Position numbers and translations under genes: made by a program. From positions 62,001 through 126,000 of the forward strand of contig JAFPWF010000024.1 in the NCBI GenBank assembly GCA_017395085.1: DNA of 64,000 bases, given 5' to 3'. How positions within the stretch are numbered: position 1 is the stretch's first letter; the number at the start of each line of letters is the position of its first letter. The stretch comes from Oscillospiraceae bacterium. Its GTDB lineage: Bacteria; Bacillota; Clostridia; Oscillospirales; Oscillospiraceae. Positions 15,501 to 23,749 of the stretch are shown one piece after another. The notes under the pieces were generated by a model. The model made no database searches. It was not told the DNA's origin and worked only from the letters and a program-made list of their open reading frames with translations.

Positions 15501-18372
15501 AGTCAACCGCTTGTTCCGTTGTAATACTTACAATTACCTTATGTTTCCCCGGGGCCAGAACCGTATTCGTGTTGACAAACAGACTGGAACTTGCAGGGTT
15601 AGCATCGGATGGAACTGCGTTGATGGTCAGTGCACTGCCGGTCAGAGTCTGTGTGTAACCACCTGACTGGGTTTCACTCCCTGCCATGCCTGAGAGAGTA
15701 TCCCGCTGAAAGCCGGCAGGGATTGTCAATTGAGACACCTGGTCAGGAGTGGAAGTGATCTGTTCCAAAGATACACTGTTTACCGTGATGGCGTTTGGCG
15801 CCGGGCTCTTACCCAATGAAAACTGAAGAATCAGCTTATTTGTGGTGGCATCTGCTGGCACAGTGAATTCATCACTGACATAATCAGCTGTGCCGGCGGA
15901 CATCTGCCCGTATAGCGCGCTATAACCCTTTTCTACATCACCATTGTTATAGCAAATCTCAAAAGGAAACGCCTTTTCCGAGGTGACATTAGCGGTAACC
16001 CTGTATGTCGCTCCGGCATCCAGCGCTGTGCCTGTGTCAATAAACAGCTTGGATTTCCAAACCTCGGTACCCGTACGGGGAACGGAACTGATTGTCAATG
16101 TATTGTTGTTTGATTTTGTCTGTTCATAACCGCCGTCATGCGATTCCCTTGAAGAGATGGAAGAAAGGTTAATCGGCCGGTATCCCGGGCCTTCGGATAC
16201 AGGGTAGGCAAAATCAGCAGGCAAGACAGATGTTCCTGCCTCAGAGGTGAGTTTTGCAATTTTCAGATTGCTTACGGTAACCGTGTTACCGGTTTCATCA
16301 TTTGTAATCCCCAGCTGAAGCTGAAGGGTAAGAGGCCCTTTGCTTTCCGCCGGCAGGAACGAGTAAGAAACAGAATTGCTTCCTGCTTCGAGGCTTTTTC
16401 CGTACAGGGCTCCATAGTCTTTTTCGCTATAGCCGTCAAAGCAGATATCATACGTGCTCTGATCCTTTTCAGAGTTAACATCAAAGCTGACCTGGTATTT
16501 GGCGCCGGGCTGCGGCGTAACGCCGGTGTTGATCATGAGCTTGGATCTCCAGCCTTCACGACCGGATGCCGGGGCGCCTGTAATATCCAGCGTTGCACTG
16601 CTTCCGTCAGCGGATACGCTCTGGGTGTATCCGTCATTGTGCCACTCTGTCACATTAACACCCGTACGGTAGGAGAAGGTATCCGGGAGAATGCTGGTAT
16701 ATTTTGAATCGTCATCCGGCTGCGACTCCGCCGGCGTGTTGTAGGAAAAGTCAGCGGGGAGAATGTCGGAGTAGCTGACCGGGAGAGACTCGATGCTGAG
16801 GTTGCGGAAGGTGTACTTGTTGCCTTCTGCGGAATCGGTCTTGCCGAGCTGCAGACGCAGAACCAGTTTTCCGTTATCTTCCGTGGGTGTGATAACATAG
16901 GAAATATGGTCTGCCGTGCCCGCTGTCAGACTGCGCCCGTAAAGCGCCCCGTAGGCGTTTTCCTTCGAATCGCTGTCAAAGCAGACCTCGTACTCGCCCT
17001 GGTTCCTTTCGGGGACAAGGTCAAAATCCACTTTATACGTCTGCCCGGCTTCCAGGGCTGCGCCGGTGTCAACATAGAGTTTCGCTTTCCAGACACCCCT
17101 GTCGGACGCCGCGGCCGGGGCCTGGTAGATGTCCATTGTGACGCTGTCGGCGGCTTCGTTCATCCGTACGAGGTAACCGTCGTCATGGCCTTCGAATGCG
17201 CTGTCGGTGCTGCTGTAGGAAAAAGAAGAAAGAGGAATATTGGAAAAATCAACAGGGACCAGTTTTTTGTATGTGCCAATTGCGATGTCCTCATTCAGAG
17301 CAAATGTGCTGGGAAGCATGTTGTTGTAATGATCGCGGATCTTCTCGATGCGGAGGTTGCCGATCTTCACGGTCGATCCCTCCGGAGCCTCACCGAGGGA
17401 AAACTGCATCACCAGGTCTTCACCGGCACCGGTGCCGGTAATGACAGCTTCGCAGTGCGTTACCTCGCCGGCAGCCACATTCTGCCCGTAAAGGGCGCCG
17501 TAACCTTTCTCGATTTCTCCATCGTTGAAGAGAATTTCGAACGGCATATCCTCATCGCATGTCACATCGACAGCGAGGTGATAACGGACACCGGATTCGG
17601 GGAACAGGCCGGTCTTTACGTAGAGCCTGGACTTCCACACGCCGGGTTCCCATGACGTGGCGAGATAGTTGATGCTGACCGCGTTCCGGCCGCGCGTCAG
17701 AACCGGGGCGTAACCCTGGTCATGCTTCTCAAATACAAGCTTTTCCTTTTCAAAGTTTACGGGCGAGGTGAGCGCTTCTTCATAGTCTTCTTCGTCCGCA
17801 TACTCCTCGACTTCGATCTCGTTGAAGTCAATCGTAAAAGGACGGAGCATGCCGAGCTGCAGATCCAGATAGCTTGTGCCGCTATCGGCAATCAGGATGC
17901 CGGTGACGCTGTTATCGCCTTTCTGAATCTCAAACTCCTGGAAGTCACCGAACTTGATCTTGCCGGCCACATCGGAATGGAAACGGTAGGTTACGCGGTA
18001 ATCCCTGCCGGCAACGGTGGGATAGTTTGCTTCCAGTTTGATATGCCAGGATTCCCCGTCGGTCTTCGTGGCGTTAAAGCGGTATACGCCGTCCACCGCT
18101 TCGCCGCTTCCGGCAACGGTGCTGCCCTCGAATTTCGCACGGAACAGGGTGTTTTTCACCTTTGTCGGCTCCGTTTGCGGCGCAGACACTTCCAGCGGGG
18201 GAAGAGATACTTCTTCGAGTGGGGCATCCAACTCGGACAGAAGCGCCTCTGACTTTTCCTCATCCTCAGCGGCTGCCTCTGTTGCTGCCCGCGGGGCAGC
18301 CAGACCGCAGCTGGAAAGAAGAAGGGAAAACAGAAGAACAACAGCAATCATTGTTGTCATACGTTTCATCAT
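12589..18372 (-). CDS. Giant surface lipoprotein with about twelve tandem carbohydrate-binding-like modules
   Basis: A 1927 aa lipoprotein with lipobox LLLSSC (Cys22) and an acidic spacer. The rest is about twelve diverged modules of 130-180 residues. Each has an opening HxGY-like segment, then W+KLF/Y-TG (for example VWKSKLFIDTG), then AGxxYRVSxDV, then ICYNNGxxEKxYGALYG, then LxLQLxLG, and ends with VTVSNVxLE. Spacing and predicted all-beta content fit a CBM4/9-like jelly roll, but I cannot name the family. The first module (about 75-205) is the most diverged. No catalytic domain is recognisable. It probably captures fructan at the surface for the GH32-like lipoprotein encoded just downstream. 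A second ATG (18369) is 8 nt from AGGAGG and may be the true start. Confidence 0.85.
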   Translation of the reverse strand: MMKRMTTMIAVVLLFSLLLSSCGLAAPRAATEAAAEDEEKSEALLSELDAPLEEVSLPPLEVSAPQTEPTKVKNTLFRAKFEGSTVAGSGEAVDGVYRFNATKTDGESWHIKLEANYPTVAGRDYRVTYRFHSDVAGKIKFGDFQEFEIQKGDNSVTGILIADSGTSYLDLQLGMLRPFTIDFNEIEVEEYADEEDYEEALTSPVNFEKEKLVFEKHDQGYAPVLTRGRNAVSINYLATSWEPGVWKSRLYVKTGLFPESGVRYHLAVDVTCDEDMPFEILFNDGEIEKGYGALYGQNVAAGEVTHCEAVITGTGAGEDLVMQFSLGEAPEGSTVKIGNLRIEKIRDHYNNMLPSTFALNEDIAIGTYKKLVPVDFSNIPLSSFSYSSTDSAFEGHDDGYLVRMNEAADSVTMDIYQAPAAASDRGVWKAKLYVDTGAALEAGQTYKVDFDLVPERNQGEYEVCFDSDSKENAYGALYGRSLTAGTADHISYVITPTEDNGKLVLRLQLGKTDSAEGNKYTFRNLSIESLPVSYSDILPADFSYNTPAESQPDDDSKYTSILPDTFSYRTGVNVTEWHNDGYTQSVSADGSSATLDITGAPASGREGWRSKLMINTGVTPQPGAKYQVSFDVNSEKDQSTYDICFDGYSEKDYGALYGKSLEAGSNSVSYSFLPAESKGPLTLQLQLGITNDETGNTVTVSNLKIAKLTSEAGTSVLPADFAYPVSEGPGYRPINLSSISSRESHDGGYEQTKSNNNTLTISSVPRTGTEVWKSKLFIDTGTALDAGATYRVTANVTSEKAFPFEICYNNGDVEKGYSALYGQMSAGTADYVSDEFTVPADATTNKLILQFSLGKSPAPNAITVNSVSLEQITSTPDQVSQLTIPAGFQRDTLSGMAGSETQSGGYTQTLTGSALTINAVPSDANPASSSLFVNTNTVLAPGKHKVIVSITTEQAVDFDLLFNHGSNERSFGEIQAQSLAAGETRDFEQEIISDTNTSTDPLIIQLHLGVSPEGNTVTVNSVTLEREVPERQETVTTRGGVTSEALDVHLTANEWHADGYQQTLGTSLTITEVSTDPSDWKSKLFFDTDATLEAGVTYKLTTSVTSTSDINNFCVVYSNTGTGDWPDDRKYDGKYEQSIAANQTKIIEHEWTVNGDTDPKGLHFTFQLGNSPAGTVFTVNSVTLEKYYAESSVDPASFELWTHEGYSAALGGDGSSAKVTFTNSPDSGSEVWKTKLFAKTGVMLEAGKLYRISADVQATSELGYEICYNNGGTEKGVGAKYGLTAGSTLQTVTYEVTPATNANLIIQFSLGNAAAGNEVTVSNIKVEEVKGTPGENLMTDSLVAWAPVHNWSDAGYVTTLSNNDSSATLNVNAVASEKADWKMKLYVETGAAMNAGKTYRIRYKVNADTSFTYHVFYDSPTEKAFGEFYNLTTGSGTVEHTITPSTSGTLTIQLLLGLSTAPNNVTISDVQVEVKDTPDSQYAPINRWAHEDYEASLSNTEDSATIAITKVPASGREAWKIKLFAETGAQLKAGSTYRVSLDVQAASKLGYEICYNNAEKEKDFGALYDLTASAGKETVTYTLTPEKDGVLTLQLNLGNAAAANEVTISGIRVEEVNFGAGTSVNPGFRYDSVGYIGKASDDGYVVSLEQHESSADFYIHHAPAERNPWNVKLNVRTGFTPVDGRGYRVSFDITAAKYQSLFEVFYDGKGEKDYGELYKQSLRAGKNTVSFIIPPTPTQGELTLQIRLGKTNGTDGNSYTISNITIDDAEFMSYTLPNVRAATELWTHADYTATLDKARDRATVRIEKTPAAGREAWKTKLFVHTGIMLMEGKKYRISMDVKSIIPAPFEICFNNGDTEKGLGAMYGLISTPSGQHVTYTTYPKQDTELVIQLSLGNCTPPNSIILSGLKVEKAGKINLVSDTIYTF

Positions 18373-18443
18373 GAAATCCTCCTCGCTTCAAATTGCCTGC
18401 CTGACACGCTGTAATCAGCGTATGCAGACCGGACGGCGCCGAA

Positions 18444-18459
18444 TTGCACAAAATGTAAA
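18444..18459. promoter_or_regulatory. Operator-like site in the leader of the giant lipoprotein gene
   Basis: Read leftward: TTTACATTTTGTGCAA. One half, TTTACA, matches the perfect palindrome at 18594-18608; the other half resembles the TGTGCA half-sites near 30030. It lies just downstream of the predicted transcription start, a typical LacI repressor position. Confidence 0.6.
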
Positions 18460-18473
18460 CTAAACACTATATT

Positions 18474-18502
18474 AGTATAAAATACTGTTTACGTAATGTC
18501 AA
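18474..18502 (-). promoter_or_regulatory. Promoter of the giant lipoprotein-GH32 operon
   Basis: Read leftward: TTGACA (18497-18502), 17 nt, TATACT (18474-18479), close to the housekeeping consensus. It is divergent from the lacI-type promoter at 18611-18639. Confidence 0.8.
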
Positions 18503-18593
18503 TATATATTGTGCAGATACTTTACTTTTTGTATCATTATCTTGTGGATAAACACCGTTTTCCATCTATAAGTGCTGACAAAAACGCTCAAAA

Positions 18594-18608
18594 TTTACAT
18601 TTTGTAAA
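18594..18608. promoter_or_regulatory. Palindromic LacI-type operator
   Basis: TTTACA-TTT-TGTAAA is a perfect 6+6 bp inverted repeat with a 3 bp centre. It abuts the -35 box of the LacI-type gene and lies between the two divergent promoters. Confidence 0.7.
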
Positions 18609-18610
18609 CC

Positions 18611-18639
18611 TTGCTTTTCCTTTTCCCGCATGTTATGAT
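18611..18639 (+). promoter_or_regulatory. Promoter of the first lacI-type gene
   Basis: TTGCTT (18611-18616), 17 nt, TATGAT (18634-18639), 35 bp upstream of the ATG. The operator palindrome ends 2 bp before the -35 box, so the gene is probably autoregulated. Confidence 0.75.
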
Positions 18640-18674
18640 AGTAAAAGTTATATTCCCATGCGGAAGGAGTATTT

Positions 18675-19700
18675 ATGGCGCTGAAAAGGGTTACCATGCA
18701 GGACATAGCCGATGCCTGCGGATTGTCGCGAAACACCGTTTCCAAAGTCTTCAACGGACGCGGCGCCGTTCCGGAAATGACGAAGAAAACGGTTCTCGAC
18801 AAGGCCCAGGAACTCGGCTATTATCAACGCCCGGAGGGAGACGAGGTTCCCGAGACCAGGCGCGGAAGTGTTGCGCTTTTGACGCAGCACAAACTCCTGA
18901 GCCATAATTTTGGCGCCTTTTTTATCACAAGCTTTACCGATCAGATCTGCCGTTCCGGGTATACCATGAAGATCTATGAGGTTTCCCCCGAGGAAATCGC
19001 GGAAAAGAAACTGCCGCCCCATCTCAACCTGGAGGAAACCGCCGGGATACTGGGAATCGAGCTGTTTGACCGGGAATACCTGGAGATGATCTGCGCCCTG
19101 GGAAAGCCTACGGTTTTTGTGGACGGGCATGCCTGCGCGAGCAGGTCGCTGTTTCAGTGTGACTACATTTCAATGGAAAACATTGCCAGCGAAACGGCTC
19201 TGGTCAACCGGATGATCCAGCGCGGCGCGCGAAGGCTTGGTTTCGTGGGGGATAAGGAACACTGCAACAGTTTCCATGAACGGTGGATCGGTTATTGCGT
19301 GTCGCTCGGGGAAGCCGGGCTGCCGATTGATCCGAACCTTTGCATTCTTGATGAGGACGGACCGGCGTACTCAGATATCGAATGGCTTCTCGGCAAGCTG
19401 GCGGCCATGCCGGAGCTGCCTGACGCCTTTGTCTGTGCCAACGACTATCTGGCCATCCACCTGATGACGGCCCTGAAGAAGATGGAGCTGTCCATCCCGG
19501 CTGATATCATGATTTCCGGCTTTGACGGTTCCATGGAAGCGGCTCTGGTAGACCCGCCGCTTGCAACGGCGCAGATCCCCAGCGTGGAGATCGGCCGCCT
19601 TGCCGCCTCCATTCTGTCCGAGCGGATCCGATCCCCCGGGGGACTGTTCTGCTGGACAAACGTGAAGACAACGCCCATCTGGGGAAAAAGCATACGATAA
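18675..19700 (+). CDS. LacI-family transcriptional regulator (first paralogue)
   Basis: A 341 aa LacI/GalR regulator. The N-terminal helix-turn-helix is VTMQDIADACGLSRNTVSKVFNGRG (residues 6-30), followed by a periplasmic-binding-protein-like ligand domain (about 60-341; FVDGHA, GFVGDKEHCNSF, VCANDYLAIHLM and ISGFDGS). It is divergent from the giant lipoprotein operon and likely represses it. The second LacI gene at 30259 is a close paralogue with an almost identical recognition helix (SRNTVSK), which fits the shared operators. GGAAGGAG lies before the ATG. Confidence 0.92.
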   Translation: MALKRVTMQDIADACGLSRNTVSKVFNGRGAVPEMTKKTVLDKAQELGYYQRPEGDEVPETRRGSVALLTQHKLLSHNFGAFFITSFTDQICRSGYTMKIYEVSPEEIAEKKLPPHLNLEETAGILGIELFDREYLEMICALGKPTVFVDGHACASRSLFQCDYISMENIASETALVNRMIQRGARRLGFVGDKEHCNSFHERWIGYCVSLGEAGLPIDPNLCILDEDGPAYSDIEWLLGKLAAMPELPDAFVCANDYLAIHLMTALKKMELSIPADIMISGFDGSMEAALVDPPLATAQIPSVEIGRLAASILSERIRSPGGLFCWTNVKTTPIWGKSIR

Positions 19701-19766
19701 AGCGCTTGCGCTGTTATTGCATGCACGAAAACCGGGATGCGGATCTGACGGCTGAAAGAGCTTTCT

Positions 19767-20375
19767 TCAGCGAATCACAGACGGTTCTTCGCACTCAATG
19801 ACGCAATGATCCCACGCGTTGATTACGGTGGTGTTTCCAAAGCTGCTTTTTTGAGGGATGGAAACCCCGTATTCCCGGTGAACGTGCCCGTGTACAAAAA
19901 ACCGCGGCTGATACTTTTCCAGGAGAGTCAGAAAACAGGCAAATCCCCGGTGAGGAAGAGAATCCAGATCATGCAGACCTTTTGCCGGAGCGTGGGTGAG
20001 CAGAATGTCAAATCCCCTGTGCCAGCGTAAAGGCAGCCATAGACGGCGAATCCGGCGCCGCATCTGGCCTTCGGTATACATGTAGCAGCCGTTCCGGTAT
20101 CGGTAGGAGCCCCCCAGCCCCAAAATTCGGATGCCCCGGAATACGACAATCCTGTCATCAATACAGACGCAGCCCTCCGGCTCGCGGGGATAACTTTCAT
20201 CGTGATTCCCATGCACGTAATACAGCGGACAACCGGCCATGGTGACCAGAAACTCAAGGTATGACGGTTTCAGATCTCCGCAGGCAAGAATCAGATCAAA
20301 TCCCTTCAGTTTCCCTGCGGAATAGAATTCGTAATAGTATGGGGACTCAATATCGGAAATCGTCAGAATTTTCAT
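19767..20375 (-). CDS. Metallophosphoesterase
   Basis: A 202 aa calcineurin-like phosphoesterase. Metal-binding motifs are SDIE near residue 7 (in place of the usual DxH), ACGDLK near 30, YVHGNHDE near 56, LTHAPAKG near 125 and VHGHVHREYG near 165. ATG 20375 is chosen because the family motif MKILTISD starts there; the upstream frame overlaps the previous gene. The start lies 29 bp inside the end of the ParB-like/BMP gene and has no good ribosome binding site, so translation is probably coupled. The substrate is unknown; it is the last gene of the sugar import operon. Confidence 0.8.
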   Translation of the reverse strand: MKILTISDIESPYYYEFYSAGKLKGFDLILACGDLKPSYLEFLVTMAGCPLYYVHGNHDESYPREPEGCVCIDDRIVVFRGIRILGLGGSYRYRNGCYMYTEGQMRRRIRRLWLPLRWHRGFDILLTHAPAKGLHDLDSLPHRGFACFLTLLEKYQPRFFVHGHVHREYGVSIPQKSSFGNTTVINAWDHCVIECEEPSVIR

Positions 20376-22317
20376 GTTTTCTGCAATCTGCGGATCTGGA
20401 TGTGCTCTCCGTTGCAGGAGCCACGCCGGCCGCATCGACGGTTGCTTTTGCAAGCGAATTCAGCTGCGTATACTGAGGTATGCTGCCCTTCACATTTTCC
20501 ACGAGATAGTCCATGCAGGCAATTTGTTCCTGACACAATGCCCCCTGTTCCAGCCCGATCTGTTCCCCGCTCTGGGAATAGATCGGAGTGCGGAAGGGAA
20601 CACACACCTCATGGATCATGCTGTCCTTCAGAACATCGGCCAGACGGCGCGTGCTTTTCGGAAGTGACGCGGCGTAGTCGATATCCACCACTCCGGCGGA
20701 CATTCCCCAGTAGTAATTCAGCGCCTTTCTGCTGCTCTGGTATTCATCCTGCACGGTTCTGTTGAGGAACTGCCGCAGGATCTTTTCATAGTAAACACCC
20801 CAATTCCAAACCGGTACTGCAAGAAGAGTTCTCGTGTCGTCCTGAATATAAGTCAGACCGAAACTGCTCCGTTTGCCTGAAGACAAGCTTGCCGTGTCCT
20901 GGCAGGAGATAAAATGAATTCCTTTTTCCAGGAGTTCCCGTTCGGCCTCACGCTGACCTTTCACGGAAGACCACTCCAGAAATACTTCGGCACGGGGGTT
21001 CGTCATCTGTGCTCCGAGGGCAAAGGCGTTGATCCCGGCTATCTGGCCAAAGATTGGGTAGTCGCAAATATAACCAAGACGGCCGCTTTCCGTGAGGGAA
21101 CCGGCGATTGCGCCGATGATAAACTTCGCTTCATACATTCTCGCATAATAGGAACGGATATAGCGGTGTGTCTGATTCAGAGAACAGTTCATGATGACGG
21201 TATCAGGGTGCGCGATCGCAGACCGGAGGCTCGCATTCTGCAGCCGGGGTGAGGTGGTAAAAATCAGCCTGTTCCCATCCGTTACGGCCTTGTCAATGAC
21301 CGTGAGGGGATCATCCCGCATACAGTTTGGGTAGGCCGCAGTCTGTATTTTCCCCTCAAGCACCCGCTGAACGTGGATGCGCCCGAGTTCATGGCCCAGC
21401 ACCCATCCGGAGTGAGCCGGTTCTCCGTCGTACAGGAACGCAGCCTTTAAAATGCCTGCGGCATTGACGGGCAGCACCCTGGATAGAAGCCCGGGCTTTT
21501 TCTCCTCCGCAGGTATGGTTTTTATCTCAATCACAGACGGCTCCTGCTGCAGTGTCAGTTCCTCCCACATGCTGGAAAGGTTCTTCCGAATCTCGCCGGC
21601 GCCTGAAGAACAGAGGGAAGCGTAGCCAAACACCTGCAAATAACTCAGCAGAGCATCTCCGGGGGTTGTTCGCAGCTTTTCCCCGCCGCACTCGGCATAT
21701 GCCTTGCGGAAATAATAGTAAGCAGCCGAGAACCGGCGCCGTTCTTCTACGCTCCAGGGTTCTTCCGGGAGCTTTCCCATAGCCTGCTGCAGGGCAGAGT
21801 AGCCTCCCTTGCGGGACAGTTCAAAAAAGTTCACCTTGCTGTACGCATAAAAGGCGAGATATTCATAATACGGTTCCGTCTGTGCGTCGCGCTCCGGAAG
21901 AATGCGGATTACCTGCGCCGGGATGCTCGGCGCATCAAAGAATTTCAGCACACTGGCCCGCTTGTTGCCTTCCTCCACATAATAACGGTTCAGGTACTCA
22001 TAGGCTTTGATCGGGTCACGAATTCCTTCTTTCAGATGAGCATCGCAAAGCCTCTGCCATTTTTGCGCAAATTCAGAGGCACTGTCCGGGATCGGCATGA
22101 AATTCGGAGCAAAGACATTTGATCTGCTCCCGCTCTTTGTGCCGATGATCCACTCTGCGGGAACCTGCATAATTCCCAGATCGGTGCCCTGAAGAATCCG
22201 CTCCGGAGAGAGAAGCCCGTCCAAAGCCGGCAGGGAGGGGGACAGACCTTCCGAAATACAGGTGCGGATGCTTTTCTGTCCTCGCCTCTGTGCTTCTTTA
22301 TAGTACTGATCAGTCAT
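20347..22317 (-). CDS. ParB-like domain fused to a BMP/PnrA-type ligand-binding domain, cytoplasmic
   Basis: A 656 aa protein with no signal peptide. The N-terminal part (about 1-160) resembles a ParB/sulfiredoxin-like domain (YYVEEGNKRASVLKFF, then a PAQVIRI strand). The middle is helical (about 165-270). The C-terminal part (about 285-600) resembles the BMP/PnrA substrate-binding lipoprotein family (AAFLYDGEPAHSGWVLGHELGR, YARMYEAKFIIGAIAG). BMP proteins usually bind nucleosides outside the cell; here the domain is predicted to be cytoplasmic, so it is more likely a sensor or enzyme part. It lies in the fructan import operon after a hairpin, upstream of a phosphoesterase. AAAGGAT precedes the ATG. 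The biochemical role is unknown. Confidence 0.7.
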   Translation of the reverse strand: MTDQYYKEAQRRGQKSIRTCISEGLSPSLPALDGLLSPERILQGTDLGIMQVPAEWIIGTKSGSRSNVFAPNFMPIPDSASEFAQKWQRLCDAHLKEGIRDPIKAYEYLNRYYVEEGNKRASVLKFFDAPSIPAQVIRILPERDAQTEPYYEYLAFYAYSKVNFFELSRKGGYSALQQAMGKLPEEPWSVEERRRFSAAYYYFRKAYAECGGEKLRTTPGDALLSYLQVFGYASLCSSGAGEIRKNLSSMWEELTLQQEPSVIEIKTIPAEEKKPGLLSRVLPVNAAGILKAAFLYDGEPAHSGWVLGHELGRIHVQRVLEGKIQTAAYPNCMRDDPLTVIDKAVTDGNRLIFTTSPRLQNASLRSAIAHPDTVIMNCSLNQTHRYIRSYYARMYEAKFIIGAIAGSLTESGRLGYICDYPIFGQIAGINAFALGAQMTNPRAEVFLEWSSVKGQREAERELLEKGIHFISCQDTASLSSGKRSSFGLTYIQDDTRTLLAVPVWNWGVYYEKILRQFLNRTVQDEYQSSRKALNYYWGMSAGVVDIDYAASLPKSTRRLADVLKDSMIHEVCVPFRTPIYSQSGEQIGLEQGALCQEQIACMDYLVENVKGSIPQYTQLNSLAKATVDAAGVAPATESTSRSADCRKHENSDDFRY

Positions 22318-22338
22318 GGTAATCCTTTCGAAAACAGT

Positions 22339-22365
22339 ACAGCGGTCCCGAAACGGGGCCGCTGT
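22339..22365 (-). terminator. Intercistronic terminator or attenuator
   Basis: A stem of about 12 bp with one mismatch and an AAA loop, followed leftward by ACTGTTTT. It lies between the ABC ATPase gene and the ParB-like/BMP gene and could lower expression of the last two genes. Confidence 0.65.
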
Positions 22366-22392
22366 AAGTTTTGGTTCCGTGGAGAATTCTTC

Positions 22393-23571
22393 TCAATACT
22401 CCAGATTCTTGTCTGTTTCCTTCGAGAAAACATGGGCCACTTTTCCGTCAAAGGTAAAGTGCACGACATCGCCGAGATTATAACTGCCCTCCATTTCGAT
22501 GGTGGGAACGATGATGATGACATCGCGGCCGTCGGCATTGACATGCAGGTGAACACTGGAGCCCATCATTTCGGCAACTTCGACACGGGCGGAAATGCCC
22601 TTGTCGGCCACATCGGTATGCTCCGGGCGGACACCCAGAGTAACACGCTGGCTCTGTACGTCGTTGGCGAGCAGCCGCGCTTCCTTTTCGGGCGCGAGCT
22701 CGACCTTGATCCCGCCAACCTCGACAAAGAACTTCTTGCCTTCACGCTCAAGTTCGGCGTCAAAGAAGTTCATGACCGGCATGCCGATGAAGCCCGCGAC
22801 AAACAGGTTCGAGGGATGGTTGAACACATCCTGCGGGGTACCGATCTGCTGGATGTAGCCGTCCTTCATGATGACGATGCGGTCGCCGAGGGTCATGGCT
22901 TCCGTCTGGTCGTGGGTGACATACATGAAGGTGGTGTTGATACGCTGGCGGAGTTTGATGATCTCAGCGCGCATCTCATTACGGAGCTTTGCGTCCAGAT
23001 TGGAAAGGGGCTCGTCCATCAGCATGACCTTCGGTGCACGTACGATGGCACGGCCGATGGCCACACGCTGGCGCTGGCCGCCGGAAAGAGCCTTGGGTTT
23101 GCGTTCCAGGTACTGGGTGATGTCCAGAATCTCCGCGGCTTCACGGACCTTCTTGTCGATGACGTCCTTGGGCTCCTTGCGAAGCTTGAGGGAGAAGGCC
23201 ATGTTGTCGTACACGGTCATGTGAGGGTAGAGGGCGTAGTTCTGGAAAACCATGGCGATGTCGCGATCCTTGGGGGCAACATCGTTCATGACCTTGCCAT
23301 CAATGATCAACTGGCCGCCGGAAATCTCTTCAAGGCCTGCAACCATGCGCAGAGTGGTGGATTTGCCGCAGCCGGAGGGACCGACCAGCACGATGAATTC
23401 CTTGTCGGCGATGTCCAGGTCAAACGCCTGCACCGCCACAACGCCTTCATCGGTTATCTGCAGATTGCTCTTTTTCTTTTCCGGCTCATCTGCTTTCTTT
23501 TTCTTTTTCTTTTGCTCGCCACTGACAAAGGGGTAGACTTTCTTGATGTTTTTCAGCTGAACAGTTGCCAT
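22393..23571 (-). CDS. msmK: Sugar ABC transporter ATPase (MsmK/UgpC type)
   Basis: A 392 aa ATP-binding subunit. Walker A is GPSGCGKSTT, the signature is LSGGQRQRVAIGRAIV, Walker B is VMLMDEPLSNLD, and a C-terminal TOBE domain follows. It carries a Lys/Glu-rich insert at about residues 19-36 (EQKKKKKKADEPEKKK) after the first strand, a feature I recall in other clostridial UgpC-like proteins. It would power the LplB/YtcP permeases of this operon and perhaps others, as MsmX does. Its own ribosome binding site is weak (GGAG 10 nt upstream), and a small ORF with a strong site overlaps its start in another frame. Confidence 0.92.
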   Translation of the reverse strand: MATVQLKNIKKVYPFVSGEQKKKKKKADEPEKKKSNLQITDEGVVAVQAFDLDIADKEFIVLVGPSGCGKSTTLRMVAGLEEISGGQLIIDGKVMNDVAPKDRDIAMVFQNYALYPHMTVYDNMAFSLKLRKEPKDVIDKKVREAAEILDITQYLERKPKALSGGQRQRVAIGRAIVRAPKVMLMDEPLSNLDAKLRNEMRAEIIKLRQRINTTFMYVTHDQTEAMTLGDRIVIMKDGYIQQIGTPQDVFNHPSNLFVAGFIGMPVMNFFDAELEREGKKFFVEVGGIKVELAPEKEARLLANDVQSQRVTLGVRPEHTDVADKGISARVEVAEMMGSSVHLHVNADGRDVIIIVPTIEMEGSYNLGDVVHFTFDGKVAHVFSKETDKNLEY

Positions 23572-23680
23572 AGTTTTCTGACTCCGGGCACATGGCCTCC
23601 GCCAGATGTACCCTCACAGGGGCTTTCGCCGCCTGCTGATACGACAGGTCTCCACACTGCCGCAGCCCGAGCCGGGGCAT
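23486..23680 (-). CDS. Possible small upstream ORF overlapping msmK
   Basis: A 64 codon frame starts at ATG 23680 behind AAAGGAGG, the strongest ribosome binding site in this gap. It ends about 28 codons inside msmK in another frame. The protein resembles nothing I know and is rich in Gln, Glu and Lys because it reads through the msmK Lys-rich insert. It may serve only to bring ribosomes to the weak msmK start, or it may be chance. Confidence 0.3.
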   Translation of the reverse strand: MPRLGLRQCGDLSYQQAAKAPVRVHLAEAMCPESENYGNCSAEKHQESLPLCQWRAKEKEKESR

Positions 23681-23749
23681 TTTTTCCTCCTTTTTTTCAT
23701 GTTCCTCTGACCAGAAAGTGGAGTGGCCAGGGACCATGGAAATTACATA

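Noticed and set aside
12589-18372. The repeated 130-180 residue modules as a CRISPR or DNA satellite
   Set aside because: The repeat is at protein level with diverged codons in one open frame, not short identical DNA repeats.
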